Assembly: GCA_965221175.1 (NCBI GenBank)
Contig: OZ244867.1
Location: 3,038,001 to 3,102,000 of the forward strand
Length of the DNA: 64,000 bases
From: JAJDZL01 sp965221175
Lineage (GTDB): Bacteria > Pseudomonadota > Gammaproteobacteria > Arenicellales > JAJDZL01
Direction: 5' to 3'
The notes beneath the pieces are model-generated. The model was given only the letters and a program-made list of their open reading frames with translations. It was not told where the DNA came from and ran no database searches. The translations under genes and the position numbers were made by a program. Below, one piece after another: positions 1 to 8,461 of this stretch; the first letter of the stretch is position 1; every line of letters begins with the position of its first letter.

Positions 1-1
1 A

Positions 2-1048
2 AATATTTCAACGAATTTCGTTGCTTGTAGCAAAATTGTCAAGATTGATCGTTCAGATCGCTTCCTCAGTCTGCTGCCGCTTTCACACACGTTTGAGCTA
101 GTTGGCGGTATGTTTTTGCCGCTATACAGTGGTTCCTCGATTGTTCTACCCAAGGTGTTGACGGCTCAGGAAGTGTTGGCTGCGATGCTGGAAGAGGAAG
201 TGTCAGTGGTCCTTGCGGTACCTCGTCTATTCAGAAACATCAAGAACGGAATGGAAAAGAAATTTCGCGATGGCAGTTTCCTACTACGTGGCTACATTGC
301 TCTGCTAGGTGTGTTGCCATTGGGCTTGCGATGTAGATTGAACGCGCCATTACGAAAAAAGCTAAGCCCAAATCTTCGTTATTGGGTGAGCGGAGGGTCT
401 CGACTGGACCCGGCCATTGCGCAGTTCTTTCGCAAACTGGGAATCAGCCTGAGACAGGGCTACGGGTTGACGGAAACTTCTCCTGTAACCTGTGTACAGG
501 AAGCATTTCCAGCCAATTTCGACAGTGTCGGCTACGCCATTCAAGGGGTTGAAGTCAAGATTGACGAGCCCGACGAATTTGGAAGCGGTGAGGTACTTGT
601 GAAAGGGGACAATGTCATGTTGGGATATTCTGATGAAGAGTTGACCAAAGAGGTGATGAGGGGAGAGTGGTTTCGAACAGGAGATCTCGGACGACTTGAT
701 GCTTCTGGAAATCTGAGTCTGACAGGTCGAATCAAGCGTCTGATTGTCACGGAAGCCGGTAAGAACGTCTACCCCGAGGAACTGGAAACTCTGCTGGAAC
801 GATACGACGGAGTCAAGGAAGCTGGCGTGATCGAGATCAACCAGCGTCCAGCCGTCGTCTTCGCGATGGACAATCCCAGTAGTTGTGCTTCCATGGCCAA
901 GGACATAGTGAAAGATTTCAACACAAAAGCTTCTACCCACAACCAGATTACGCGCTGCGCTGTGGTCGAAGACTTGCCGAGAACACCACTTGGCAAGACT
1001 GCTCTCGCTGAGCTGAACCGCGTTTTTGAAGAAAACGAAGTGGCATAA
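2..1048 (+). CDS. Acyl-CoA synthetase (AMP-binding), 5' truncated
   Basis: C-terminal 348 residues of an ANL-superfamily adenylate-forming enzyme; the reading frame is open to the window edge, so the start lies upstream. Such enzymes activate a fatty acid as acyl-AMP and transfer it to CoA. Visible core motifs are LPLSHTFE near the edge, GYGLTETSP (A5 type), GEWFRTGDLG (A7, ribose-binding Asp), GRIKRLIVTEAGKNVYPEEL (A8 hinge) and PRTPLGKTAL, which carries the invariant C-terminal lysine. The PLSHTFE and KNVYPEELE versions are typical of long-chain fatty-acid CoA ligases, but chain length cannot be read from the sequence. The next gene is on the opposite strand, so this gene ends its transcription unit. 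Family assignment is firm; substrate is inferred. Confidence 0.9.
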   Translation, partial: NISTNFVACSKIVKIDRSDRFLSLLPLSHTFELVGGMFLPLYSGSSIVLPKVLTAQEVLAAMLEEEVSVVLAVPRLFRNIKNGMEKKFRDGSFLLRGYIALLGVLPLGLRCRLNAPLRKKLSPNLRYWVSGGSRLDPAIAQFFRKLGISLRQGYGLTETSPVTCVQEAFPANFDSVGYAIQGVEVKIDEPDEFGSGEVLVKGDNVMLGYSDEELTKEVMRGEWFRTGDLGRLDASGNLSLTGRIKRLIVTEAGKNVYPEELETLLERYDGVKEAGVIEINQRPAVVFAMDNPSSCASMAKDIVKDFNTKASTHNQITRCAVVEDLPRTPLGKTALAELNRVFEENEVA

Positions 1049-1295
1049 AGCCCGGTTTAAAACAAATCGGTGCGTGGGTCTTCAATCAAGCACTTGCCAG
1101 TATGCCCCATCATCGTTGTGACCTGTGGGTGTTTGAATCGGTTTCGGCGGTGACTTTCCACTAGTTGCCAAATCATCTGCCGAGAATTGAAATGGCGGAT
1201 GGTACGGATTGCAAACCAGTTCGCGCAACGATGTCGCCAGCAGACTCAGCTTGGAAATTCCAATTGGAGGACGTTGCAGTACACACAATCTGCCG

Positions 1296-2198
1296 TCAAT
1301 TCAGTTCCTCTCGTTCTAATGTGTTTTTGACATCCTTGAGCAGTTTCGTAATGTATTGGACCAAATGCTCAAGAAATAAATTTCTTCTCAATGTGCGTTC
1401 CTGAACATCCACAGGAAGAAAGCGAGCAATGGTTTCGTGAAACTCTCTTGATTCGACAAACTCTGGAATCCGAATGATCATGGCATCCAGCTTCTCTACG
1501 TAATTGTCTACCTTGTAGTCAGCTATCTTGTTCTTCAGCCACTCGACCCGAAATGTTGCTCCGTTAACACCAAGCCAACGGAGATCCCAGATATCACGAT
1601 AGCGAACATACTTCCGCGTATCCATCAATGACACCAGTTTGTCGACCAGAATTTCATCCATGGATTCTGCCACAATGAGCGTGTCTGTGTATCCGTCGGG
1701 CAGAATTTCGTAGTTGCTTTTCAATGCCAGAAGTTCGCGGGAATATGCTGGCACATTCGCAATATCAAGGTGGATTCTCTGACTGGGAGAATCTTTTCTT
1801 GCCGGAGCTGTATTGATCACAATTCTCCAACGAGCGACTTTCACTTCGTCAGGGACCGGAGCACTCCAAAACTCAACCGGTTCTCTTACATTGACCTCGA
1901 AATCGCCACGTTTTCTGAAAAACTCTTCAATGCAGTTCTTAATGTCAGTCAAATCCGTTGCAGAAAATAGCTTGCCAGCACAAAAATCCAAATCTTCACT
2001 GTGTCGTGGAGCGCCATAACACATACGCAACGCAGTTCCCCCTTGGAAAGACAATTTGTCCAGTAGTTTCCATTGATCGAGTCCAAAGAGAATGTCGTAC
2101 TGCAACAGTTCTTTTTCCACAGTTGCCTGCACATATTTGCGCCCAGACTGTTCCATAGCGAATTTTGTCAGATTTTCAAAATTAGAACTCTTGATCAT
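1296..2198 (-). CDS. AbiEii/AbiGii family nucleotidyltransferase toxin
   Basis: About 300 residues. A nucleotidyltransferase fold of the AbiEii toxin family is shown by FQGGTALRMCYG followed by RHSEDLDFC (GGT near residues 53-55, DLD near 69-71), the usual G[GS]-Dx[DE] catalytic pair of the family. AbiEii proteins are the toxins of type IV toxin-antitoxin/phage-abortive-infection systems; relatives inactivate tRNA by adding nucleotides. I chose the ATG at 2198 because it overlaps the upstream antitoxin gene by 17 bp, as expected for a coupled pair; the frame is open further upstream to 2303, but that part lies wholly inside the antitoxin gene. Family assignment is confident; the phage phenotype is inference. 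Confidence 0.85.
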   Translation of the reverse strand: MIKSSNFENLTKFAMEQSGRKYVQATVEKELLQYDILFGLDQWKLLDKLSFQGGTALRMCYGAPRHSEDLDFCAGKLFSATDLTDIKNCIEEFFRKRGDFEVNVREPVEFWSAPVPDEVKVARWRIVINTAPARKDSPSQRIHLDIANVPAYSRELLALKSNYEILPDGYTDTLIVAESMDEILVDKLVSLMDTRKYVRYRDIWDLRWLGVNGATFRVEWLKNKIADYKVDNYVEKLDAMIIRIPEFVESREFHETIARFLPVDVQERTLRRNLFLEHLVQYITKLLKDVKNTLEREELN

Positions 2199-2727
2199 CT
2201 TCCAAGCCGTCAAAGTCAACCAGAAACGTGTTTCTCCCGACACGCTTGAGATCGCGCCATGCCGTTTCCATTTTGGCAAAACGGAAAGGTCTGCCAATAT
2301 CAACCGTTCCGTCTAAAATCTGAGCGTAGCTTCGGTCAGTGTGGGTAAAGTCAAGAACACCGTAAGGCGTTTGGTATACCCCTTTACGACCGGTTGTCAT
2401 TACGGTAATCCGGTCCACAGGAATTTGTGAAATCGCACCATATTCACTAAGTGCCGATTCCAAGCTCACATAACTGATCTCTCCGCGTCGAAAAGCTGTG
2501 CCGATTTTTTCGAGCAAATGCCCATCGCGGCTTCTAGCGGTAGGGAAAACATACACTCCACGCAAGGCTCGTACCAAGAATCCATTTTTCTCCAGACGAT
2601 TAATGCCCGCAAACAATGTGGAGTGGTCGTCTTCGGGGAAAATTTTGGACATGTCGCGTAGTGTGTATACGTATTTCCCACGCAAATCCCACTCAGTTAG
2701 TCTCGTGATTGCTGTTGCCTGTTTCAT
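2182..2727 (-). CDS. AbiEi family antitoxin / transcriptional regulator
   Basis: 181-residue protein encoded directly upstream of the AbiEii toxin. The N-terminus (about residues 1-70) looks like a winged helix-turn-helix: a helical start, DDHSTLFAGINRLEKNGFLV as recognition region, then a wing ending RGVYVFP. The rest, with SYVSLESALSEYGAIS and DRITVMTTGRKG, matches the C-terminal antitoxin domain of AbiEi proteins. In this family the N-terminal domain binds inverted repeats and represses the operon, while the C-terminal domain blocks the toxin without binding it (type IV). A 9-bp inverted repeat lies exactly at the gene start, supporting autoregulation. The 17-bp overlap with the toxin gene suggests coupled translation. 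Confidence 0.82.
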   Translation of the reverse strand: MKQATAITRLTEWDLRGKYVYTLRDMSKIFPEDDHSTLFAGINRLEKNGFLVRALRGVYVFPTARSRDGHLLEKIGTAFRRGEISYVSLESALSEYGAISQIPVDRITVMTTGRKGVYQTPYGVLDFTHTDRSYAQILDGTVDIGRPFRFAKMETAWRDLKRVGRNTFLVDFDGLEDDQEF

Positions 2728-2769
2728 ATATACAAGAAATTGTTATATTTATGGGATATCTGTATATAT
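2726..2769 (-). promoter_or_regulatory. Inverted-repeat operator of the abiE pair
   Basis: Perfect 9-bp inverted repeat ATATATACA (2726-2734) and TGTATATAT (2761-2769), separated by 26 bp. One arm overlaps the antitoxin start codon and the other lies in the AT-rich promoter zone. Known AbiEi proteins repress their own operon by binding inverted repeats here. The repeat is seen directly; its role is inferred, and the AT-rich context raises the chance of coincidence. Confidence 0.5.
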
Positions 2770-2917
2770 AATAATATCAACGAGAGGTTATCGTCAACCT
2801 CTATGAAGCCATTTGATGGTCGTCCGGGTGACGGTTTCCCAGAATTGAAGTCGCTGGCTGTCTACCGGAACAGTGTGAATGGAATTTCGCAACTCCATTC
2901 CGTCCGTTTCAAGCCCG

Positions 2918-2943
2918 TTGAATATTCTAATTCCGCCCCTATT
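2918..2943 (+). promoter_or_regulatory. Sigma-32-like heat-shock promoter for clpB
   Basis: TTGAAT (2918-2923), 12-bp spacer, CCCCTATT (2936-2943), 45 bp before the clpB start. This resembles the RpoH consensus (cTTGAAa, 11-16 bp, CCCCATnT) and sits upstream of a classic RpoH target. A good Shine-Dalgarno, AGAGGAAAGG, follows at about 2974-2983. Confidence 0.6.
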
Positions 2944-2988
2944 TTCTCCAATGATGTCCAATTTGTTTAAAGAAGAGGAAAGGCTTCG

Positions 2989-5592
2989 ATGCTTTTAGAA
3001 AAATTTACGCTGAAACTTCAAACCGCTCTTGCGGAGGCTCAGAGTATTGCGGTCGGGCGTGACCATCAGTATATCGATCCGGTACATCTGGTCGTTGCTT
3101 TGATTAATCAAAAGGGCGGAACTGTTCATCATCTTTTAGTACAAGCGGACGTGAACGTTCCTCAGCTTCGCAGTGAGCTTGGCAAATATCTTGACAGTCT
3201 GCCGACTGTGGTTGGAAACGATGGCGAGGTTCACATTTCGACAGATTTATCGAAGTTGTTCAATCGAGCTGACCAGCTGGCTCAGAAAAGAGGAGATAAG
3301 TTTATTTCCAGTGAAATCGTTACTCTCGCCGCAATAGACAGCAAGCACAAAGTTGGGGATTTGCTTCGTTCTGCTGGTGCAACACGAGGCGTGCTCGACG
3401 AAAAAATTAAGCTTATGCGTGGCGGTCAAACGGTCGATGAAGCCGCAAGTGAAGATCAACGTCAAGCGCTTGAGAAATTCACTATAGATGTAACTGAACG
3501 CGCTGAGCAGGGGAAATTGGACCCTGTAATTGGCAGGGATGAAGAAATTCGTAGAACAATTCAGGTTCTTCAGAGACGCACCAAAAACAATCCAGTTCTA
3601 ATAGGGGAGCCTGGTGTCGGCAAAACTGCGATCGTCGAGGGACTCGCTCAGCGAATCATTGACGGTGAAGTGCCAGAGGTTTTAAAAGGAAAACGTCTAC
3701 TTGCGTTGGATCTAGGTTCTCTGATCGCGGGAACTAAATTTCGCGGCGAATTCGAGGAACGCCTTAAGGGGCTGCTCAACGACCTGGCGCGGCAGGAAGG
3801 TCAAATCATTCTGTTCATAGATGAACTGCACACCATGGTGGGTGCCGGCAAGAGCGAAGGATCAATGGATGCAGGCAATATGCTTAAACCCGCACTCGCA
3901 CGCGGCGAATTGCATTGTGTCGGTGCTACTACGCTGGATGAATATCGCAAATATGTTGAAAAGGACGCGGCACTCGAACGACGGTTTCAGAAGATCATTG
4001 TTCAGGAGCCGAGTCTGGAAAGCACCATTGCGATTCTTCGCGGAATCAAGGAAAAATATGAAGTCCATCACGGTGTCGATATTACAGATCCCGCTATCGT
4101 TGCAGCCAGTCAGTTGTCGCACCGGTATATTACCGACCGAAATCTGCCAGACAAAGCGATTGATCTGATTGACGAAGCCGCCAGTCGAATTCGAATCGAA
4201 ATTGACTCCAAACCGGATGCACTGGATCGTCTGGACCGAAAAATAATTCAGTTCAAGATCGAGAGGGAGGCATTGAAGAAAGACACCGACGATGCATCCC
4301 AAAAACGTCTGGCAAAACTGGAAATGGAGATCGAAAATCTGCAGAAAGAATATTCTGATTTGGAGCAGATTTGGCATGGCGAAAAGGCTGCAGTGAATAG
4401 TTCAAAGTACATCATGGAGCAGCTGGATCAAGCTAGAATTCAGGAAGCGAATGCAGAAAGAGCTGGCGATCTCGATCGGGTCGCCGAGTATCGTTATCAG
4501 AAAATTCCCGAACTTGAGCGTCAACTGGAAAGTGCTCGTTCGGAGGAGGATCAGGATTTTGAATTGCTCAGAAATCGAGTAACGGAAGAGGAGATTGCGG
4601 AGGTAGTTTCAAATGCTACTGGAATACCTGTGAGCAAGATGCTCGAAGGTGAACGCACTAAACTTCTGAGAATGGAACAGGAGATTGCAGATCGCGTGAT
4701 TGGTCAGGAGAAAGCCATTACTGCGGTAGCGAATGCGATTCGACGATCGCGTACGGGTCTTTCTGATCCAAGTCAGCCTTACGGAACATTTCTGTTTCTA
4801 GGGCCGACAGGCGTTGGCAAGACTGAATTATCGAAAGCCCTGGCGGAATTTCTGTTTGACACTGAAGACGCACTGATTCGGGTTGATATGTCTGAGTTCA
4901 TGGAAAAACACTCTGTCGCCAGATTGATTGGTGCTCCTCCAGGCTATGTTGGTTATGAAGAAGGTGGATACCTAACCGAATTGGTTCGAAGAAGGCCATA
5001 CAGCGTAATTCTTATGGATGAAATTGAAAAGGCACACCAAGACGTTTTCAACATTCTGCTACAGGTTCTAGATGACGGTAGATTGACCGATGGGCATGGT
5101 CGCACAGTCGATTTTCGAAATACAGTCATTGTGATGACGTCAAATCTGGGATCAGACTTGATTCAGGAGATGACACAAAGCGCTGACTACGACAAGATGC
5201 AGCGTTCAGTCATGACTATAGTCGGCCAGCATTTTCGCCCCGAATTCGTAAACAGAATTGACGATATTATCGTGTTTCATGCACTGTCCAGAGACCATGT
5301 TCACGGTATTGCCAGGGTTCAGATGCGTCATCTTCAAGAACGTCTCGAAAGTCGTGACATGAAACTTCACCTAGGCGAGGAAGCGCTGGAGCATCTTGCA
5401 CAGGCAGGTTTTGATCCGGTCTATGGTGCCCGACCGCTTCGCAGAGCGATTCAGTCGAAAATCGAAAATCCGCTGGCAAAGGAAATTCTTTCGGGTAATT
5501 TCGTCACCGGAGATGAGATTGAAGTAGTCTGGCATAATGGGGAGTTTCAGTTTGCCAAAATCGGTGTTGGCGAACAAAGAGCAGTTGCGTAG
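2989..5592 (+). CDS. clpB: ATP-dependent chaperone ClpB
   Basis: 867-residue hexameric AAA+ disaggregase that, with DnaK/DnaJ/GrpE, pulls polypeptides out of aggregates in the cytoplasm. All ClpB parts are present at normal length: N-terminal Clp repeat domain (about 1-150), first AAA domain with Walker A GEPGVGKTA (about 206-214) and Walker B ILFIDELHT, the long charged coiled-coil middle domain (about 410-530) that separates ClpB from ClpA/ClpC, a second AAA domain with GPTGVGKTEL (about 605) and VILMDEIEKAH, and a C-terminal D2-small domain. The ATG at 2989 has a strong Shine-Dalgarno and a sigma-32-like promoter upstream. Monocistronic between the divergent abiE pair and the MBL-fold gene. 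Confidence 0.97.
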   Translation: MLLEKFTLKLQTALAEAQSIAVGRDHQYIDPVHLVVALINQKGGTVHHLLVQADVNVPQLRSELGKYLDSLPTVVGNDGEVHISTDLSKLFNRADQLAQKRGDKFISSEIVTLAAIDSKHKVGDLLRSAGATRGVLDEKIKLMRGGQTVDEAASEDQRQALEKFTIDVTERAEQGKLDPVIGRDEEIRRTIQVLQRRTKNNPVLIGEPGVGKTAIVEGLAQRIIDGEVPEVLKGKRLLALDLGSLIAGTKFRGEFEERLKGLLNDLARQEGQIILFIDELHTMVGAGKSEGSMDAGNMLKPALARGELHCVGATTLDEYRKYVEKDAALERRFQKIIVQEPSLESTIAILRGIKEKYEVHHGVDITDPAIVAASQLSHRYITDRNLPDKAIDLIDEAASRIRIEIDSKPDALDRLDRKIIQFKIEREALKKDTDDASQKRLAKLEMEIENLQKEYSDLEQIWHGEKAAVNSSKYIMEQLDQARIQEANAERAGDLDRVAEYRYQKIPELERQLESARSEEDQDFELLRNRVTEEEIAEVVSNATGIPVSKMLEGERTKLLRMEQEIADRVIGQEKAITAVANAIRRSRTGLSDPSQPYGTFLFLGPTGVGKTELSKALAEFLFDTEDALIRVDMSEFMEKHSVARLIGAPPGYVGYEEGGYLTELVRRRPYSVILMDEIEKAHQDVFNILLQVLDDGRLTDGHGRTVDFRNTVIVMTSNLGSDLIQEMTQSADYDKMQRSVMTIVGQHFRPEFVNRIDDIIVFHALSRDHVHGIARVQMRHLQERLESRDMKLHLGEEALEHLAQAGFDPVYGARPLRRAIQSKIENPLAKEILSGNFVTGDEIEVVWHNGEFQFAKIGVGEQRAVA

Positions 5593-5715
5593 GCGAAACT
5601 GTTACAGAATCATTAAATTTTGAATCATGGCGTCCAAGGTCAAATTTGAAATTTGCGAGTTGACAGCTTCAAGTGGATATAAAATTTGAAACCACTTTTC
5701 CTAGGGTAATACGCG

Positions 5716-6624
5716 TTGACTGGTTCGATTTCATATTCGCAATTCGATATCTTCAATTATGGGGAGATCCACGATGTATCTCCTCTCATCCGGCGAATCG
5801 TTGCAGAAAATCCGAGTAAATTCACTTTTCGAGGTACCGGAACCTACATAGTGGGCCACGGCAACGTCGCTGTAATTGATCCGGGTCCGAACTTGCAAAG
5901 CCATATATCGGCGATAGTGGGCAGCCTTTCGAAGGAGACTATTTCCGCCATCATTCTCACCCATACGCATAGCGATCATTCAGCGGCCGCAAAACCGTTG
6001 CAGGAAATTTGTGGTGCACCGATTTATGGGTGCAATCTCCGTGACAGGAATGTAGAGAATAACGAAAGTGGAGAATTGGAAGAAGCCATTGATCGATCAT
6101 TCAATCTTACTCACGAAATTTCTGATGGAGAAACACTGCAGGGAGACGATTGGATTCTGGAATGTGTGCATACCCCAGGTCACATGTCGAATCACTTCTG
6201 CTATCGCTTCCCATTTGAAAAAGCACTGTTTACCGGCGATCACATCATGGGCTGGTCAACCACTGTAATTATTCCGCCGGATGGTTCAATGTCAGATTAC
6301 ATGAACAGCCTGCAACTACTATTGGATACAAATGATCAAATCTACTATCCGACGCATGGAGCTCCAATTTATGAACCCCAACCTTACTTGAAATCTCTCA
6401 TTAAACACCGCCTTCAAAGAGTGTCCGAAATTATCGAGTGTTTCGAGAGCGGAATGACGACAGTGCGTGAAATGGTGGCAAATGTTTATCGGGATGTCGA
6501 TCCAGCGCTTCATGTAGCGGCGGCCTATTCGCTTTTTGCAACTTTAGTCATGTTGTGGGAAGAAAAAAGGGTGGAATGCAATGGCAGCCCACAAATGAAT
6601 GGAAATTTTAGATTTGTAGGCTAG
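5716..6624 (+). CDS. MBL-fold metallo-hydrolase (LACTB2-like)
   Basis: 302-residue metallo-beta-lactamase-fold hydrolase. The di-metal signature HTHSDH is followed by HTPGHMSNH, FTGDHIMG and a distal PTHGAP, giving the full set of metal ligands. The start RGTGTYIVG...DPGP and a helical C-terminal tail of about 70 residues resemble LACTB2/BLACT-WH type enzymes, some of which are ribonucleases; the substrate here is unknown. An in-frame TAA at 5707-5709 excludes an earlier start and no ATG occurs early, so TTG at 5716, behind AGGGTAA, is the likely start. It ends 30 bp from the convergent hemE gene. Confidence 0.85.
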   Translation: MTGSISYSQFDIFNYGEIHDVSPLIRRIVAENPSKFTFRGTGTYIVGHGNVAVIDPGPNLQSHISAIVGSLSKETISAIILTHTHSDHSAAAKPLQEICGAPIYGCNLRDRNVENNESGELEEAIDRSFNLTHEISDGETLQGDDWILECVHTPGHMSNHFCYRFPFEKALFTGDHIMGWSTTVIIPPDGSMSDYMNSLQLLLDTNDQIYYPTHGAPIYEPQPYLKSLIKHRLQRVSEIIECFESGMTTVREMVANVYRDVDPALHVAAAYSLFATLVMLWEEKRVECNGSPQMNGNFRFVG

Positions 6625-6654
6625 CCTGAAGCGAATCGAAAGCGTTGAATGCAA

Positions 6655-7710
6655 TCAGTGGTATTGCCTGCTCAATTCACGGACTGCATCAACGAGCACG
6701 GTTACTTTTGCTGGATCTATGTCGGGTGTAATTCCGTGACCGAGGTTAAAGACATGTCCGTTGCCGTGGCCGAACGACACGAGAATGTCTGCAGTTTGTT
6801 TCTCAATTTCCGTATCACTCAATCTGAGGGATCCTGGGTTTAAATTTCCCTGCAAAGCAACGCGGTTGCCGACTCTTTTTCTGGCTTCGCCAATATTTAC
6901 TGTCCAGTCGATGCCAATTGCCTGGCAGCCCGTTTCTGCCATGTTCTCCAGCCATTTCCCACCACCTTTGGTGAACAGGATTACTGGTGTATCGGGAACT
7001 GAGGCAGCGAGGTGTTGCAAGATTCGCTCCATGTATCGAAGTGACATATCCAGATACTGATCGGTATCCAATATGCCACCCCAAGTATCAAAGATCATGA
7101 GTGCGGATGCGCCTGCTAGGGCTTTGGCTGTGAGATAAGTCGCCACCGAATGGCAAAGAACGTCAAGAAGTCGATGCAGGTCTATAGGACTTTCTTTCGC
7201 GAAAGCCTTGATTTTTGCAAATTCCGTTTTGGATTTTCCTTCAACCATATAGACTGCGAGCGTCCATGGACTACCGGAAAACCCGATTAATGGCACTGAA
7301 CCGTCAAGACTTCTAACGGTAGTACGCACTGCATCTAGAACATAGCCAAGATCATCTTCTGGATCAGGCACTGCCAGTCGCAAGATATCTGCAGAGTTTT
7401 TGACAGGATTTTCAAATACTGGCCCCACTGATTCTTCCATCCTCAGGCCGAGCCCCATTGCGTCGGGAATAACCAGGATGTCGGAAAATATTATGGCTGC
7501 ATCCAGTGAGTAGCGCTGCAGTGGCTGCAACGTGACTTCGCAGGCGAGTTCCGGCGTACGGCAAAGAGTCAGAAAGTCTCCCGCTTTTCTTCGAGTTTCC
7601 CGATACTCTGGAAGATAGCGTCCTGCTTGGCGCATGATCCAGATGGGTGTTTGGTCGACGCTCTGCCTACGGATTGCTCGCAGGAAACGGTCGTTTTTCA
7701 AAGTTGGCAC
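6655..7710 (-). CDS. hemE: Uroporphyrinogen decarboxylase
   Basis: 351 residues. Cytoplasmic enzyme that decarboxylates the four acetate side chains of uroporphyrinogen III to coproporphyrinogen III in haem synthesis. It has the N-terminal signature WIMRQAGRYLPEYR, the catalytic-Asp region IIFSDILVIPDAMG, GFSGSPWTLAVYMVEG and the C-terminal NLGHGITPDI. The frame is open to 7836, but that extension lies inside pyrF and does not match the family. GTG at 7710 gives a protein beginning PTLKNDRFLRA, which aligns with the E. coli start, 19 bp after the pyrF stop. Last gene of the gltB-gltD-pyrF-hemE run; gltBD-hemE adjacency is also known in Pseudomonas. Confidence 0.95.
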   Translation of the reverse strand: MPTLKNDRFLRAIRRQSVDQTPIWIMRQAGRYLPEYRETRRKAGDFLTLCRTPELACEVTLQPLQRYSLDAAIIFSDILVIPDAMGLGLRMEESVGPVFENPVKNSADILRLAVPDPEDDLGYVLDAVRTTVRSLDGSVPLIGFSGSPWTLAVYMVEGKSKTEFAKIKAFAKESPIDLHRLLDVLCHSVATYLTAKALAGASALMIFDTWGGILDTDQYLDMSLRYMERILQHLAASVPDTPVILFTKGGGKWLENMAETGCQAIGIDWTVNIGEARKRVGNRVALQGNLNPGSLRLSDTEIEKQTADILVSFGHGNGHVFNLGHGITPDIDPAKVTVLVDAVRELSRQYH

Positions 7711-7729
7711 AGTTGAACTGTTCGGCAGC

Positions 7730-8461
7730 CTACTGTGCTGCGAGTGTACTGCGAATTTCTGATTGGAAATTTTTCGCCGCTTGGGAAGGTTGGGCGGCGT
7801 CGCGAATCGGTCTGCCGACAACCAGATAATCAGCACCTGCCCGAATTGCTTCTGCAGCGTTTACAGTGCGTTTTTGATCGCCTGCTGCATCGCCGCGGTT
7901 TCGAATGCCGGGTGTCACGATCAAAAAATGTTCGCCAAGCTCGCTTCTGATGGTTTGAACTTCCTGTCCCGATGCGATCACTCCGGCACATCCAGATTGA
8001 TATGCACTGAGTGCGCGTGCACGCACTAATTCGTTTGAAGAAGATTCAAATCCCATAGTCTTCAGTGCTTCGTCATCCAAGCTGGTTAGAACAGTAACCG
8101 CCAAAATCTGCATATCTTCTGCTGCATCTACAGCAGCCTGCATGACCGCTGAATCTCCATGTACTGTCAAAAACCGGATACCAAGGCCATTCAAGTTTCG
8201 AACCGCTCGATACACGGTTTGGGGTATGTCATATAACTTGAAATCTGCAAAAACGTTGCAGCCTCGGTTCGTCAACTGCTCAATCAGGTCAATTCCAGTT
8301 CCGCTCGAAAACAGTTCCAAACCTACTTTGAAGAACGATACATGATCGCTGACTTGAACGGCGAGTTCCAGTGCCTGCACTTTTGTTGGAACGTCCAGCG
8401 CCAATATCAGTCGGTCGCTGGGAGAGATTGTGTTCATTGCGAACGAAGTCTGTAGGTTCAT
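7730..8461 (-). CDS. pyrF: Orotidine 5'-phosphate decarboxylase
   Basis: 243-residue TIM-barrel enzyme converting OMP to UMP, the last step of de novo UMP synthesis. The catalytic loop FADFKLYDIPQTV holds the Lys/Asp array of the family; LILALDV near the start and VTPGIRNRGDAAGDQKR near the phosphate-binding end also match. The ATG at 8461 overlaps the gltD stop (ATGA); a second ATG eight codons in (MNTISPSDR) could be the real start and would match typical lengths better. Its place between gltD and hemE is unusual compared with well-known gammaproteobacteria, where pyrF usually lies elsewhere. Confidence 0.95.
   Translation of the reverse strand: MNLQTSFAMNTISPSDRLILALDVPTKVQALELAVQVSDHVSFFKVGLELFSSGTGIDLIEQLTNRGCNVFADFKLYDIPQTVYRAVRNLNGLGIRFLTVHGDSAVMQAAVDAAEDMQILAVTVLTSLDDEALKTMGFESSSNELVRARALSAYQSGCAGVIASGQEVQTIRSELGEHFLIVTPGIRNRGDAAGDQKRTVNAAEAIRAGADYLVVGRPIRDAAQPSQAAKNFQSEIRSTLAAQ

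Noticed and set aside
362..940. 192-codon reverse frame in the acyl-CoA synthetase gene
   Set aside because: Antisense to clear ANL motifs; no domain recognised.
1049..1295. Possible remnant gene between the acyl-CoA synthetase and AbiEii genes
   Set aside because: Short frames on both strands without recognisable motifs or start sites.
2740..2970. 76-codon plus frame just before clpB
   Set aside because: Contains the operator and the heat-shock promoter and has no family features or ribosome site.
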